64,000 nt of DNA from an uncultured Collinsella sp. (GCA_937943045.1 CALEBN010000027.1:39129-103128); one strand, 5' to 3'. Numbered from the stretch's first letter, positions 35,334 to 44,771 are shown. The notes: generated by a model not told the origin, from the letters alone. Numbers and translations are program-made.

Positions 35334-37511
35334 TTAGAGGAGGAGCTTCATCGCGGCGTCGTGGGCGGCGTGCTCGTAAGTGTCGTCGAGGGGCTTGAGC
35401 GGCAGCAGAGCGGTGGCCCGTGCATCGCCACGGCGCTCGAGAGCGTGGGCGATGAGCCAGTCGGCGAGCTCGGGGTTCTTGGGCAGTGCCGGTCCGTGTA
35501 GGTACGTGCCGATGACGCCCTTGTAGATGATGCCCTCAAAGCCATCGTCGCCGTTGTTACCGGTACCCGTGACGACGGACGTTCCGAGCGGCGTGGCCTC
35601 TGCATCGAGCAGGGTGCGGCCGCCGTGGTTCTCGAATCCCACAAAGGGCTCGGGTGACAGGTCGGTCTTGACGGCGACGTTGCCGATCAGACGGTCGGAG
35701 CCGCGCACGGTCTCGGCGGCAATGACGCCCAGGCCCTCGATGCGATTCTCGCCCATATAGTACGAACGGCCGAGCAGCTGATAGCTGCCACAGATAGCGA
35801 GCAGCGAGCCGCCATCCTCAACATAGGCCGCGACCTTGTCTTTTTGAGCGAACAGCTCGTGTGCCACGGCCAGCTGATCGCGGTCGGAGCCACCGCCCAT
35901 CATGACGATGTCGGCGTCGGTGAGATCGAGCGACTCGCCCATACGGACCTCGTCCACGCGCACGGGGATGCCACGCCAGGCGCAGCGGCACTCGAGGGCA
36001 ATGACGTTGCCGCCGTCGCCATAGAGGTTGAGGGCATCGGGATACAGGTAGACGATGCGTAGCGGGCGCGAAAGCTCGACCGGCGCAATGTTGGTGGGGA
36101 CAGCGCTGCCATCGGCGCGCGTTACGGCGTGGGAGGCGACCGAGCTCGCATCGGTGCTCTTAAGCTCGTCGAGCTCCTTGATCAGCGGCGGGAAGGCCGT
36201 GTAGTTGGCGACGGCGTAGAAAGTATCACCAGCCTCCTCGTCCGCCACGGCACCGATCGCCTGCTCGATATTCGAGATGATGGCGGAGTCGATGCCGGCG
36301 TACTTCAGGCGTACCTGCATATCGTGCGCGCGCGTACCCCCGACAAAGGCGATAAGACCTGGGGTATCGGCGATGCGCTCGAAGTCGACGTCGTAGATCC
36401 ACGATACATCGTGGCCGTCGGCGTCGTTGTCGTTCAGGAAGAAGGCGCAGAGCCTGCCGCCTGCCGTTTTAATGGACTGGATCTGTCGATCGAAGCCCAC
36501 GGGATTCTTGGCCAGGTTTGCCTCGACGGTACGGCCGGCGATCTCCCAGCGGCCCATGCGTCCGCCGGCGGGGACGTAGGCATCGAGCGTGGGCTGTAGG
36601 TGAGCTGCGTCCACGCCCAGCTCGCGCGCCGCAAAGAAGGCGGCGGCAACGTTGTAGACCATGTACAGGCCGTTGTAGCGCGTGACGATGTGCGTTGCAG
36701 GTGCGTCGGTATCGGGTCCAAAGTTCAGGTCAAAGCCGTAGCCACTGCAGGTGAGCTCAACGCCTGTCACGCGACGGACCAGCGCGGGACGACCCCAACC
36801 GCACGAAGGACAATGATAGGCGCCGAGTTGGCCGTACTGCACATAGTCGTACTCCAGCGGCGCGTTGCACTGCGAGCAAAAACGCGAGTCGCTAATGCGA
36901 TCGGACTCGGTGCCCGTGGCGCCGTCGATGCCAAAGGCGATGCTCGTGTTGGGGACGCGTGCGGCGATCGAGGCGCACAGCGGATCGTCGGCGTTATAGA
37001 TGAGCGTCGTTGCCGGCGAAAGCTCCAGCGCGTGGGCGATGACGTCCTGGGTGTGGTCGATCTCGCCGTAGCGGTCCAGCTGGTCGCGGAACAGGTTGAG
37101 CAGCACAAAGTAGGTCGGCTTGAGCTTGGGCAGGACGCGCACCGTGTAGAGCTCGTCGCACTCAAAGACGCCTACGCGCTTGCTGCTGGCGGTTCGCTTA
37201 AGGTTGCCGCGTGCCTCGAGCAACGCGCCCACCACGCCCGGCTCCATGTTGTTGCCGGCGCGGTTGCATACCACGGTGGCGCCGCTGGCGGCAACGGCAT
37301 CGGCGATGAGGTTGGAGGTAGTGGTCTTGCCGTTGGTGCCGGTGATCACCACGCTGCGGTCGACAAGGCCCGCGAGGTCGCTTAGCAGCTCGGGGTCGAT
37401 CTTCATAGCGATGCGGCCGGGGAGTACGCCGCCCTGGCGCTTAAGGACGGAGCGCAGTCCCCAGCGGGCGATATCGCTCGAGGCGCAGGCGAGAGATGAG
37501 CGGAAGTTCAT
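35334..37511 (-). CDS. Fused MurT-GatD lipid II amidotransferase
   Basis: This 725-residue protein joins two normally separate subunits. Residues 1-~460 are MurT-like: ITGTNGKTTT at 57-64, a Cys4 zinc ribbon (CSQCNAP and CPSCGWG) and a DUF1727 C-terminal part. After an alanine/serine-rich linker, residues ~478-725 are the GatD glutaminase, with the nucleophile Cys574 in ICGSYQLLG and His672 in GTYLHGPALP. The enzyme amidates the D-Glu carboxylate of lipid II at the cytoplasmic face. The N-terminus matches MurT starts and AGGAACGG precedes the ATG. It is last in a three-gene operon. Confidence 0.9.
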   Translation of the reverse strand: MNFRSSLACASSDIARWGLRSVLKRQGGVLPGRIAMKIDPELLSDLAGLVDRSVVITGTNGKTTTSNLIADAVAASGATVVCNRAGNNMEPGVVGALLEARGNLKRTASSKRVGVFECDELYTVRVLPKLKPTYFVLLNLFRDQLDRYGEIDHTQDVIAHALELSPATTLIYNADDPLCASIAARVPNTSIAFGIDGATGTESDRISDSRFCSQCNAPLEYDYVQYGQLGAYHCPSCGWGRPALVRRVTGVELTCSGYGFDLNFGPDTDAPATHIVTRYNGLYMVYNVAAAFFAARELGVDAAHLQPTLDAYVPAGGRMGRWEIAGRTVEANLAKNPVGFDRQIQSIKTAGGRLCAFFLNDNDADGHDVSWIYDVDFERIADTPGLIAFVGGTRAHDMQVRLKYAGIDSAIISNIEQAIGAVADEEAGDTFYAVANYTAFPPLIKELDELKSTDASSVASHAVTRADGSAVPTNIAPVELSRPLRIVYLYPDALNLYGDGGNVIALECRCAWRGIPVRVDEVRMGESLDLTDADIVMMGGGSDRDQLAVAHELFAQKDKVAAYVEDGGSLLAICGSYQLLGRSYYMGENRIEGLGVIAAETVRGSDRLIGNVAVKTDLSPEPFVGFENHGGRTLLDAEATPLGTSVVTGTGNNGDDGFEGIIYKGVIGTYLHGPALPKNPELADWLIAHALERRGDARATALLPLKPLDDTYEHAAHDAAMKLLL

Positions 37512-37556
37512 GAAGCCGTTCCTAACGTGAATGACATGGTCGTGACGTTTGTGCCG

Positions 37557-38600
37557 TTAAAAGCCGTAGCGGCGCGCAAATTCCTGGGCAAGCTGCGATA
37601 CGTCTTCGCAAGCGCTGGCCCAGGGGGCAAAGTCGGGAGTATCCGAGATGATGCCGTCGGCCTCCCAAACTGCCTGATGCGAAAGGTCCCAGGGGTCGTG
37701 CGGTTCGGGCCGGCAGGGAAGGTACGGTGTCTGGTACATGGGATTCAGCAAGAAGAACGCGCCGCCCTCGCAGCGGTTGGCAAACTCACGCAGCGCGCGT
37801 GTCGCCGGGCGCATCTTGTTCGTTTTGAACAGCAAGATCGTGCGGGCGAGCAGGTACCAGGGGGAGTTCTCGAGGGTATCGGCCCCCATCTGCTCCTCGA
37901 GCTGGTGGGCCAGGGCAAAAAAGTCGTTCTCGTCTTCTAGGCGAGCGAGGGCGAGTAGCACGGTGCCTGCAGCTCGGGTGGGATAGCCTTCCGCCTTAAG
38001 GACGCGGCGGGCGTAGTTGGCGGCAGCACGGTAGCGAGCGCTCGCCATGCACAGCTGCGAGATGGCCTCGAGCGTGTGGAGCCACCCGATAAGAGCCGGC
38101 TCGCTTACGGTGAGATCGGCCGCCGTCACGCCGTCTGCCAGCACCTTGTTGGCCCAGTAGTGCGGGGCCTCCATGTCGAACCCGGGCACGCTTTGCTGCA
38201 GGTAATCGGTCGTGGTCGCCTCGAGTTTCATCAGGTCGCCCAGACAGGCGTCGACGGGCGTGTCCGCCAAAATGATGGCGAGCAGCTGGGCATCGACGGC
38301 CAGCGCGTCGAGGCGGACGATCTTGAGCAGCTCATCGCGCGTATCGTCGAACAGGTGGTTGCGCGTCTGTTCAAACTCCTCGTCGCTGCCCATGTCCTCG
38401 ATGCGATGGAGCTCGTCGAGCAGGTGGCGGTGGACGCCTGCATAGGACAGCAGTGCCTGGGCATGCTCGGTCTGCGCATACTTATGAGGGTTGACGCTCA
38501 CGTCGTTATGGACAAGCTCGCGTGCTGCATCGGTGAGTTCGGGGTGCGACGCAAGGTAGGCGCGCTCCAGGTAGGCGGGGATGTAGACGCTCGGATCCAT
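37557..38600 (-). CDS. TPR-like helical repeat protein (second of a pair)
   Basis: This 347-residue soluble, helical protein has no recognised catalytic motif. Stretches such as SARYRAAANYARRVLKAEGY and RAAGTVLLALARLEDENDF look like TPR-type repeats. It resembles the preceding gene product in order of blocks (a helix pair, an LALARLE segment, a helix with FANRCEGGAFFLLNP), so the two look like diverged paralogues. Its start overlaps the stop of the upstream gene (TAATG), and murT-gatD follows 45 bp later. Function unknown; possibly a scaffold. Confidence 0.7.
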   Translation of the reverse strand: MDPSVYIPAYLERAYLASHPELTDAARELVHNDVSVNPHKYAQTEHAQALLSYAGVHRHLLDELHRIEDMGSDEEFEQTRNHLFDDTRDELLKIVRLDALAVDAQLLAIILADTPVDACLGDLMKLEATTTDYLQQSVPGFDMEAPHYWANKVLADGVTAADLTVSEPALIGWLHTLEAISQLCMASARYRAAANYARRVLKAEGYPTRAAGTVLLALARLEDENDFFALAHQLEEQMGADTLENSPWYLLARTILLFKTNKMRPATRALREFANRCEGGAFFLLNPMYQTPYLPCRPEPHDPWDLSHQAVWEADGIISDTPDFAPWASACEDVSQLAQEFARRYGF

Positions 38601-39676
38601 TAGAGGTCTCCTCCCTTAAACGGCAGGCCCTGCTCGGCCGCCCGCAGGATGCGCTCGTCAATCTGGGAACGCACGATATCGTTGGTGGCGACCCAGGCGG
38701 CAAAGCTGGCGTTGTCGGGGGCGCCCAAGCCCTCTTGCAGTACCGGCGTCGCCTCGGACAGCGCAAGGACAAGCTCGTCGGTGGAGCCCACGCCCACGTT
38801 GACGCGGGCATAGACGCCATCGGGAAACTCGGTTTGGAAATAGAGCGCCTCGGCTGCGTGTGGGCACGAGCGTGCAAGGATGCGCAAGTAGTGCTCGGCG
38901 CCCTCGTAGTCCAGCTCGCGCCAGGCAGCGCTCATCAGCGCGATGAGCGTCCATGGGTCCAAGTCGCGCTCCGCGTCCTTGGGACGACGGCGTAGCGGCG
39001 TGTTGGTGAGATAGGGGACGGAGTGGGCAGAGCGAAAGCGCTTGAGCTCCTCGGCGGGGTATTCGAGCTTAGCCATGGCGAGCATTGCGGTGTGGCGGAC
39101 GCCGGCCGGATCGTTGGGGGCAAAGTCGAGGCTGCAGTTTGCGGCTTCGAGCGACATGCGATAGCGGCCGCTAATGAGGGCGCGTGACGCAAGGGCGGCA
39201 AGCCAGCGCAGGTAGGGACGGCGCATAAGGTCGCCTGCGGCCTCGCGCTCGTAGGGGTCCTGCGCCGAGGCGATCTTGAGTGCCAGGTCGTGCTCGACTT
39301 CATCGCGCTTGGATACCAAGTACTGTACGTACTCCTCGTTGGAGTTGGCGGTGAGGGCGATCAACATGCGCTGGGCATCCCAGTTGGTGGGGTCGAGCGC
39401 GGCTGCCTCGCGAAGCATGTTCTCGGCAGCGGCCTCTTCTTGCTCTGCCTGGGTATCGTCAGGGATAAAGGGAATGCGGTAGTCGACAGCCTCGACCACC
39501 TTGGCAATGAGGTGCCCGGCGCGGTCGCGGTCGTGCACGATAAGCGGCGCGGGGTTGCGGGTGAATTGTTCCATCAGACGCTCTACGGCGGCACCGTCGG
39601 TGAGCGGGATATTGTCGCGGCGCAAGGCCTCAAGAACGAGGCGATGGCAATCCTCTTGAATGGGATCGAATGCCAT
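38600..39676 (-). CDS. TPR-like helical repeat protein (first of a pair)
   Basis: This 358-residue protein of similar build to the next gene has ISGRYRMSLEAANCSLDFAP and HTAMLAMAKLEYPAEELKR, and an EHYLRILARSCPHAAEALYF helix. The ATG at 39676 follows AGGAGG. It is first in the operon with its paralogue and murT-gatD. I do not recognise a function. The arrangement suggests a role connected with cell-wall amidation or its regulation, but this is inference from position. Confidence 0.7.
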   Translation of the reverse strand: MAFDPIQEDCHRLVLEALRRDNIPLTDGAAVERLMEQFTRNPAPLIVHDRDRAGHLIAKVVEAVDYRIPFIPDDTQAEQEEAAAENMLREAAALDPTNWDAQRMLIALTANSNEEYVQYLVSKRDEVEHDLALKIASAQDPYEREAAGDLMRRPYLRWLAALASRALISGRYRMSLEAANCSLDFAPNDPAGVRHTAMLAMAKLEYPAEELKRFRSAHSVPYLTNTPLRRRPKDAERDLDPWTLIALMSAAWRELDYEGAEHYLRILARSCPHAAEALYFQTEFPDGVYARVNVGVGSTDELVLALSEATPVLQEGLGAPDNASFAAWVATNDIVRSQIDERILRAAEQGLPFKGGDL

Positions 39677-39920
39677 GGGGCCTCCTTTGCTGCGGTTAGG
39701 GTTCAAATGTCTCTATATAAGGTTCTAGTTTACCCGCATGTGGCACACCGGGGGTGCCGCACTTGGACATGCACCTTTGCACCACGAAGACGGATGTCGC
39801 ACAAATGTCGGCACCTTGGACGACTGAGTGGTATCACGGTGCCGCAAACGGTCGATTTTTGGCGGCGAACGGGGCACATTTTGGAGGGGCACCGTCCTGC
39901 CCGGGATATGTGGTCAACCT

Positions 39921-39994
39921 TGATAAAACGTTTGCCCAGCTTGGGAGTATGAATGCCCCACAAGGGTCTTCAGGGATAGAAAAAACGTTTCATC
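39921..39994. promoter_or_regulatory. Two LacI-like or catabolite-type motifs upstream of the Fe-alcohol dehydrogenase
   Basis: TGATAAAACGTTTGCCCA and AGAAAAAACGTTTCATCA share AAAACGTTT and lie ~60 bp apart in the 500-bp region before the gene at 40177. They resemble LacI/CcpA-family operators. The rest of that region shows no gene. Confidence 0.35.
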
Positions 39995-40176
39995 ATTGTC
40001 GGCTTTAGGTGAATAACTGACCAACCAGAACGGTAGAATAGTGTTTGTCTGAGCGTTGAGACGTTTAGACATCGCGCATTGTCATCGCCGGCAACGCGCA
40101 AAACGGTCCTAACGGAGCCAATTGGGTGCTCCGTTATATACGCAAGTCTAAGAGGGGCTTGTTTAGGAGGCACAGT

Positions 40177-41400
40177 ATGGGACGTTTTACCAATCCTCGC
40201 GATCTGTACTTTGGTGAGGGCGCTCGCCACGAGGTGAAGAACCTCAAGGGCAAGAAGGCCATCATCGTTTCTGGCGGCAGCTCTATGCGCCGCGGCGGGT
40301 TCCTGCAGGACGTTGAGGCCGACCTCAAAGAGGCCGGCATGGAGGTCAAGCTGTTCGAGGGCGTCGAGTCCGATCCGTCCATCGAGACGGTCATGAAGGG
40401 CGCCGAGGCCATGCGCGAGTTCGAGCCCGACTGGATTATCGCCATCGGCGGCGGCTCGCCCATCGATGCCGCTAAGGCCATGTGGGTCTTCTACGAGTAT
40501 CCCGAGGAGTCCTTCGATAACATCATCCAGCCGTTCAGCTTCCCCGAGCTGCGTCAGAAGGCTCACTTCTGCGCCATCTCCTCTACCTCCGGTACCGCTA
40601 CCGAGGTCACTGCCTTCTCCGTCATTACCGACTACGCCAAGGGCATCAAGTACCCGCTGGCCGACTTCAACATCACCCCTGATGTCGCCATCGTCGACCC
40701 CGAGCTCACCTACACCATGCCCGCCAAGCTGTGCGCTCACACCGGCATGGACGCTCTGACCCACTGCATGGAGGCCTACGTTTCCACCTGCGCTTCCATG
40801 TTCACCGACGCCAACGCTCTGCACGGCATCCGCGAGATCGTCGAGTGGCTGCCCAAGTCCTATGCTGGCGACCATGAGGCCCGTCAGCACATGCATGAGG
40901 CTCAGTGCATCGCCGGTATCGCCTTCTCCTCGGGCCTGCTCGGCATTGTTCACTCCATGGCTCACAAGACCGGTGCTGCCTTCGAGAACGGTCACATCAT
41001 CCACGGTGCTGCCAACGCCATGTACCTGGGCAAGGTCATCCAGTGGAACTCCAAGGATCCCCGTGCTGCCGAGCGTTATGCTTACGTGGCCAAGGAGATC
41101 CTGCACCTTCCCGGCGAGACCAACGAGGAGCTCATCGCTGCGCTCGTCCAGAAGATTCGCGACCTCAACGACCAGCTCAACATTCCGCAGTCCATCAAGG
41201 ATTACGCGAATGGTGGCGTGAAGGTCGACGCCGAGAACCCGCAGATGGTTTCCGAGGAGGAGTTCCTCGCCAAGCTGCCCGAGATCGCCGCGAACGCCGA
41301 GACCGACGCCTGCACGCCCGAGAACCCGCGTGAGACCAAGGCTGCCGACTTCGAGAAGATCCTCAAGGCCTGCTACTACGACACCGACATCGATTTCTAA
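40177..41400 (+). CDS. Iron-containing alcohol dehydrogenase
   Basis: This 407-residue class III alcohol dehydrogenase catalyses NAD(P)H-dependent reduction of aldehydes such as acetaldehyde or butyraldehyde. The dinucleotide loop is IAIGGGSPIDAAKAM, and the metal site is spread over HTGMDALTH and HSMAHKTGAAFENGHIIHGAAN. The ATG at 40177 follows AGGAGG. It is monocistronic, with strong codon bias (favoured codons) suggesting high expression, and ends at a terminator. Confidence 0.92.
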   Translation: MGRFTNPRDLYFGEGARHEVKNLKGKKAIIVSGGSSMRRGGFLQDVEADLKEAGMEVKLFEGVESDPSIETVMKGAEAMREFEPDWIIAIGGGSPIDAAKAMWVFYEYPEESFDNIIQPFSFPELRQKAHFCAISSTSGTATEVTAFSVITDYAKGIKYPLADFNITPDVAIVDPELTYTMPAKLCAHTGMDALTHCMEAYVSTCASMFTDANALHGIREIVEWLPKSYAGDHEARQHMHEAQCIAGIAFSSGLLGIVHSMAHKTGAAFENGHIIHGAANAMYLGKVIQWNSKDPRAAERYAYVAKEILHLPGETNEELIAALVQKIRDLNDQLNIPQSIKDYANGGVKVDAENPQMVSEEEFLAKLPEIAANAETDACTPENPRETKAADFEKILKACYYDTDIDF

Positions 41401-41421
41401 TCGACTCTTGTTATCGTAACG

Positions 41422-41462
41422 AGGGGCTCCGCACGTATCCGTACGGAGCCCCTTTCTTTTTT
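41422..41462 (+). terminator. Terminator of the Fe-alcohol dehydrogenase
   Basis: The 10-bp arms AGGGGCTCCG and CGGAGCCCCT are followed by TTTCTTTTTT. Confidence 0.9.
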
Positions 41463-41484
41463 ATTATTAGAGAATGGGATAGTT

Positions 41485-42585
41485 ATGGCTGCAATTTTCA
41501 ATAGCCCCAGCAAGTACATCCAGGGTCCGGACGAGCTCGCAAAGCTCGGCTCCTATGTCGAGCCGCTCGGTGCTAAAGCCCTCGTTATCGTGACGCCTTC
41601 GGGCAAGAAGCGCGTCGGCGCCAAGATCGAGGGCGGCTTTGCCAAGGCTAAGGCCGAGCTGCTGTTTGAGGACTTTAACGGCGAATGCTCCAAGGGCGAG
41701 GTCGATCGCCTGGTTGCGCTCGCCCGCGACAACGGTTGCGACATCATCGTCGGCGTCGGTGGCGGCAAGATCCTCGACACCGCGAAGGCCGTCGCCTATT
41801 ACCTGGAGTCCCCGGTTATCATTTGCCCCACCATTGCTTCGACCGATGCTCCGTGCTCGGCACTTTCGGTGCTCTACACCGACGACGGCCAGTTCGACAA
41901 GTATCTCTTCCTTAAGGCAAACCCCAATATTGTCCTTATGGATACGACGGTTATCGCGGCGAGCCCGGTGCGCCTGACGGTTTCCGGCATGGGCGATGCG
42001 CTCGCAACCTACTTTGAGGCCCAGGCGACGCATGATGCCGACGGCGGCACTTGCGCCGGCGGCAAGGGCGGCATGGCCGGCCTGGCGCTCGCCAAGCTCT
42101 GCTACGAGACGCTTATGGCCGATGGCGTCAAGGCCAAGGTCGCGCTGGAGAAGGGTGCGCTCACGCCTGCCGTCGAGCACATCATTGAGGCCAATACGCT
42201 GCTTTCGGGCATTGGCTTTGAGAGCTCGGGCCTTGCTGCTGCTCATGCCATCCACAATGGCCTGACGATGCTGCCCGAGTGCCACGGCATGTATCACGGC
42301 GAGAAGGTCGCCTTTGGCACCATCGTCCAGCTGGTACTCGAGGATGCCCCGACCGAGAAGCTCGAGGAAGTCTTGGGCTTCTGCATTGAGCTGGGCCTGC
42401 CGGTCACGATGAAGGAACTTGGCGTTGCCGAGCTTACGCGCGAGCAGGCCATGATTGTTGCCGAGGCCGCCTGCGCGCCCGATGACACCATGTGCAACAT
42501 GCCGTTTGAGGTGACGCCGGAGATGGTCGCAAACGCCATCCTGGGTGCCGACGCGCTGGGCCACTACTATCTCATGGATGAGTAA
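41485..42585 (+). CDS. gldA: Glycerol dehydrogenase
   Basis: GldA oxidises glycerol to dihydroxyacetone with NAD+, or works in reverse. The 366 residues match the family. Features: GVGGGKILDTAKA (NAD loop), PTIASTDAPCSALSV (the Asp near the substrate) and the Zn ligands in GMGDALAT, AAHAIHNGL and ECHGMYHGEKV. It follows the alcohol dehydrogenase and precedes a damaged copy of itself. A terminator ends it at 42600. Confidence 0.94.
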   Translation: MAAIFNSPSKYIQGPDELAKLGSYVEPLGAKALVIVTPSGKKRVGAKIEGGFAKAKAELLFEDFNGECSKGEVDRLVALARDNGCDIIVGVGGGKILDTAKAVAYYLESPVIICPTIASTDAPCSALSVLYTDDGQFDKYLFLKANPNIVLMDTTVIAASPVRLTVSGMGDALATYFEAQATHDADGGTCAGGKGGMAGLALAKLCYETLMADGVKAKVALEKGALTPAVEHIIEANTLLSGIGFESSGLAAAHAIHNGLTMLPECHGMYHGEKVAFGTIVQLVLEDAPTEKLEEVLGFCIELGLPVTMKELGVAELTREQAMIVAEAACAPDDTMCNMPFEVTPEMVANAILGADALGHYYLMDE

Positions 42586-42599
42586 ATCAAGCTAAGGAA

Positions 42600-42633
42600 G
42601 GGGCAAAGCCAGCAGATGGCTTTGCCCCTTTTT
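42600..42633 (+). terminator. Terminator of gldA
   Basis: The perfect 12-bp arms GGGGCAAAGCCA and TGGCTTTGCCCC are followed by TTTTT. Confidence 0.9.
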
Positions 42634-42637
42634 GCTA

Positions 42638-42699
42638 TGGTGCAAAGTGGCCTGTCTCCAATGCACAAGTTGGTGCAGGGGGCAGGTTACTTTGTACCA
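42638..42699. repeat. Dispersed palindrome, GGGACAGG-core family, copy 4
   Basis: The arms TGGTGCAAAGTGGCCTG and CAGGTTACTTTGTACCA pair over 17 bp with three mismatches. The inner hairpin TGCAC / GTGCA is at 42663-42678. The core GGGGGCAGGTTACTTT fits the family. Confidence 0.65.
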
Positions 42700-42729
42700 A
42701 TCGTTGTTTGATGAAGGGCGGATTCTCGT

Positions 42730-43236
42730 ATGGCGCTTCCCATGGTTTATGGCGGTCCCGGCCGGTATGTTCAGGGGCCGGGCGAACTTTCGCGTCAGGG
42801 CAGGTATTTGTCATGGTTGGGCTGCGCTGCTTATGTCTTGTTTGACCAGGGCACCGAGGATCGGCTGTGCAAGCAGATTGTCGATGGATTTCTGGACGAA
42901 GATCTAAGCGAGCCGTTCTTTAAGATTTATGACGGTCCGTGTACGGAAGAGGCCGTTGTCGAAATGGCTAAGGAAGCCCAGGCCGAGTATTGCGACATGG
43001 TGGTGGGTATTGGCGGCGGCAAAATGCTCGATATCGCCAAAGCAGTAGCGTTTTATGCCGAGCTGCCGTTGTGCGTATGCCCCACGGCGGCTTCGATGGA
43101 CGGTCCGTGCAGCGCGATTTCCGATGCCGACCTGCAGGGTGTTGCAAATGCGGTCTTTAGAAACGAGCGTAATATGGCCAACGAGCAGGCCGAGGTGACC
43201 AAACAAAAGCTCGTGCAGCTCATGTGCGAGGCATAG
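42730..43236 (+). pseudogene. Internally deleted glycerol dehydrogenase homologue
   Basis: This 168-residue product matches the N-terminal half of GldA (YVQGPGELS, then GIGGGKMLDIAKAVAFY and PTAASMDGPCSAIS) and then jumps to a short C-terminal tail (DADLQGVANAVFRNERNMAN). The middle ~200 residues, with all Zn ligands, are missing, so it cannot act as a dehydrogenase. It differs from the intact gldA in sequence and therefore is not a recent copy. The frame is intact and ends in an ordinary stop, so a shortened protein could still be made. Confidence 0.75.
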
Positions 43237-43386
43237 CTTGGCGCTTGATTGACCTTGTGCAATCGAGGCGGCGATAGGCATAGGCTATTTGCCGCAAAGA
43301 TGCGCCGCGTGTAATTTGCCCGAGGCGTGGGCCGATAGCGTATCATTATCTCTTGCTTGTTTGCACTGCTCAGGGAGGGGCCGCGC

Positions 43387-44640
43387 ATGGCGCAGGAACA
43401 CGATCTGTTTGATGACATTATCGAGATCAGCAAGGGTTTCGACTTTCTTAAAAACCCGCTTGGCGGTGTGACCGATGCACTCGATCCGTCGGCACCGCAG
43501 TGGAATCCTGCCGACTACAAGGAGCGTCCGCGCGGCAACACCATTCCGTGCCTGACCTGCAAAAACGAAAAGAGCGGTTGCACCGCGTGCATGGACGTGT
43601 GCCCGGTCAACGCTATCGAGGTCGAGGAAGACGCCATCGAGATCCTCGACTCCTGCCGCAAGTGCGGCCTGTGCGCCGCTGCCTGTCCGACCGAGGCGAT
43701 CATCTCGCCGCGCCTGGCGCCCAAAAACCTGTATGACGATATCGTCTCTGCTGCTACGAGCCACGAGACCGCCTACGTTACCTGCACGCGCGCCCTTAAG
43801 CGCATGCCGCGCGAAAACGAGGTCGTCGTCGCCTGTGTGGGCGATATTACGGCCGAGACCTGGTTCTCGGTGCTGGCCGACTATCCCAACGTGAGCGTCT
43901 ACCTGCCACTGGGCGTGTGCGATAAGTGTCGCAACACCGGTGGCGAGGATATTCTGGGCGAGGCCATCGCCACTGCCGAGGAGTGGGCCGGTACGGGCAT
44001 GGGCCTGGAGGTCGACCCCAAGAGCCTCAAGTGCCATAAGCTTCGCGAGTACGAGCGCAAAGAGTACATGGAAAAGATCGCCCGTACAACGGGCCTGACG
44101 GTGACCAAGCTCAATCCGGCGACGGCGGCGCTGGCCTCGGTGACGCAGAAGTTGAAGGCCCACCGTCACCAGATTACGCAGCTGGAGCGCACGCTCAACA
44201 CCATGTGCGGCACCACGACGACCAAGCGTCGCCGTACGCTTACGCACGGGCGCCAGCTGGTACTCTCGACGCTGCAAAACCATCCCGAGCTTGCCCAGAA
44301 CATGCAGGTGAGCACGCCGGAGTGCGATTTTGACAAGTGCACGTCGTGTGGCGAGTGTGTCAACGTGTGCCCCACGTTTGCCTGCGATTTGGTGGGAAGC
44401 GGTCGCTTTGCACTGGAGTCCACGTATTGCCTAGGCTGTGGGGCCTGCGTCAAGGTGTGTCCCGAGCATGCGCTTAAGTTGGTTGAGCATGATGCATCCA
44501 ACCTGGTCGTCGTCGATCCCGAGGCCGAGGAAAAGGCTGCGCAAAAGGCCAAGGCCCACGAGGAGGCCGAGAAGGTCAAGGCCGAGGCAAAGGCCAAGCT
44601 CGACAAGATGCTCGATCAGGTGGAGAAGCTCGCGGACTAG
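43387..44640 (+). CDS. Polyferredoxin-like 4Fe-4S protein with coiled-coil tail
   Basis: This 417-residue cytoplasmic protein has four cysteine-rich clusters: CTACMDVCP and CRKCGLCAAACP near residues 75-110, and CTSCGECVNVCP and CLGCGACVKVCP near residues 320-370. A DUF-like middle (CVGDITAETWFSVLADYP, then CDKCRNTGGED) has extra cysteines. The last ~50 residues are a charged helix rich in Lys and Glu. It probably carries electrons; the partner is unknown. The ATG at 43387 follows GGGAGGGG. Nothing links it to a neighbouring enzyme. Confidence 0.8.
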   Translation: MAQEHDLFDDIIEISKGFDFLKNPLGGVTDALDPSAPQWNPADYKERPRGNTIPCLTCKNEKSGCTACMDVCPVNAIEVEEDAIEILDSCRKCGLCAAACPTEAIISPRLAPKNLYDDIVSAATSHETAYVTCTRALKRMPRENEVVVACVGDITAETWFSVLADYPNVSVYLPLGVCDKCRNTGGEDILGEAIATAEEWAGTGMGLEVDPKSLKCHKLREYERKEYMEKIARTTGLTVTKLNPATAALASVTQKLKAHRHQITQLERTLNTMCGTTTTKRRRTLTHGRQLVLSTLQNHPELAQNMQVSTPECDFDKCTSCGECVNVCPTFACDLVGSGRFALESTYCLGCGACVKVCPEHALKLVEHDASNLVVVDPEAEEKAAQKAKAHEEAEKVKAEAKAKLDKMLDQVEKLAD

Positions 44641-44659
44641 CTAAAAGAGCGTAAATGAT

Positions 44660-44690
44660 GGCCGGTGGGACAGGTACTGCCCCGCCGGCC
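44660..44690. repeat. Dispersed palindrome, GGGACAGG-core family, copy 5
   Basis: The stem GGCCGGTGGG / CCCGCCGGCC (one mismatch) encloses ACAGGTACTGC. It lies 20 bp after the 43387 gene's stop and 5 bp before copy 6. Confidence 0.75.
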
Positions 44691-44695
44691 AAAAA

Positions 44696-44762
44696 AGTTG
44701 CGGTGGAATAGTTCCTGTTTTGCCCTTAAGCTGGTCATTCTAGGAACTATCCCACCGCAACT
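44696..44762. repeat. Dispersed palindrome, GGGACAGG-core family, copy 6
   Basis: The 21-bp arms 44696-44716 and 44742-44762 differ at one base. Read on the minus strand the core is GGTGGGATAGTTCCT, like copy 5's GGTGGGACAGGTACT. The two copies lie back to back between convergent genes. Confidence 0.8.
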
Positions 44763-44771
44763 AATAGATGG

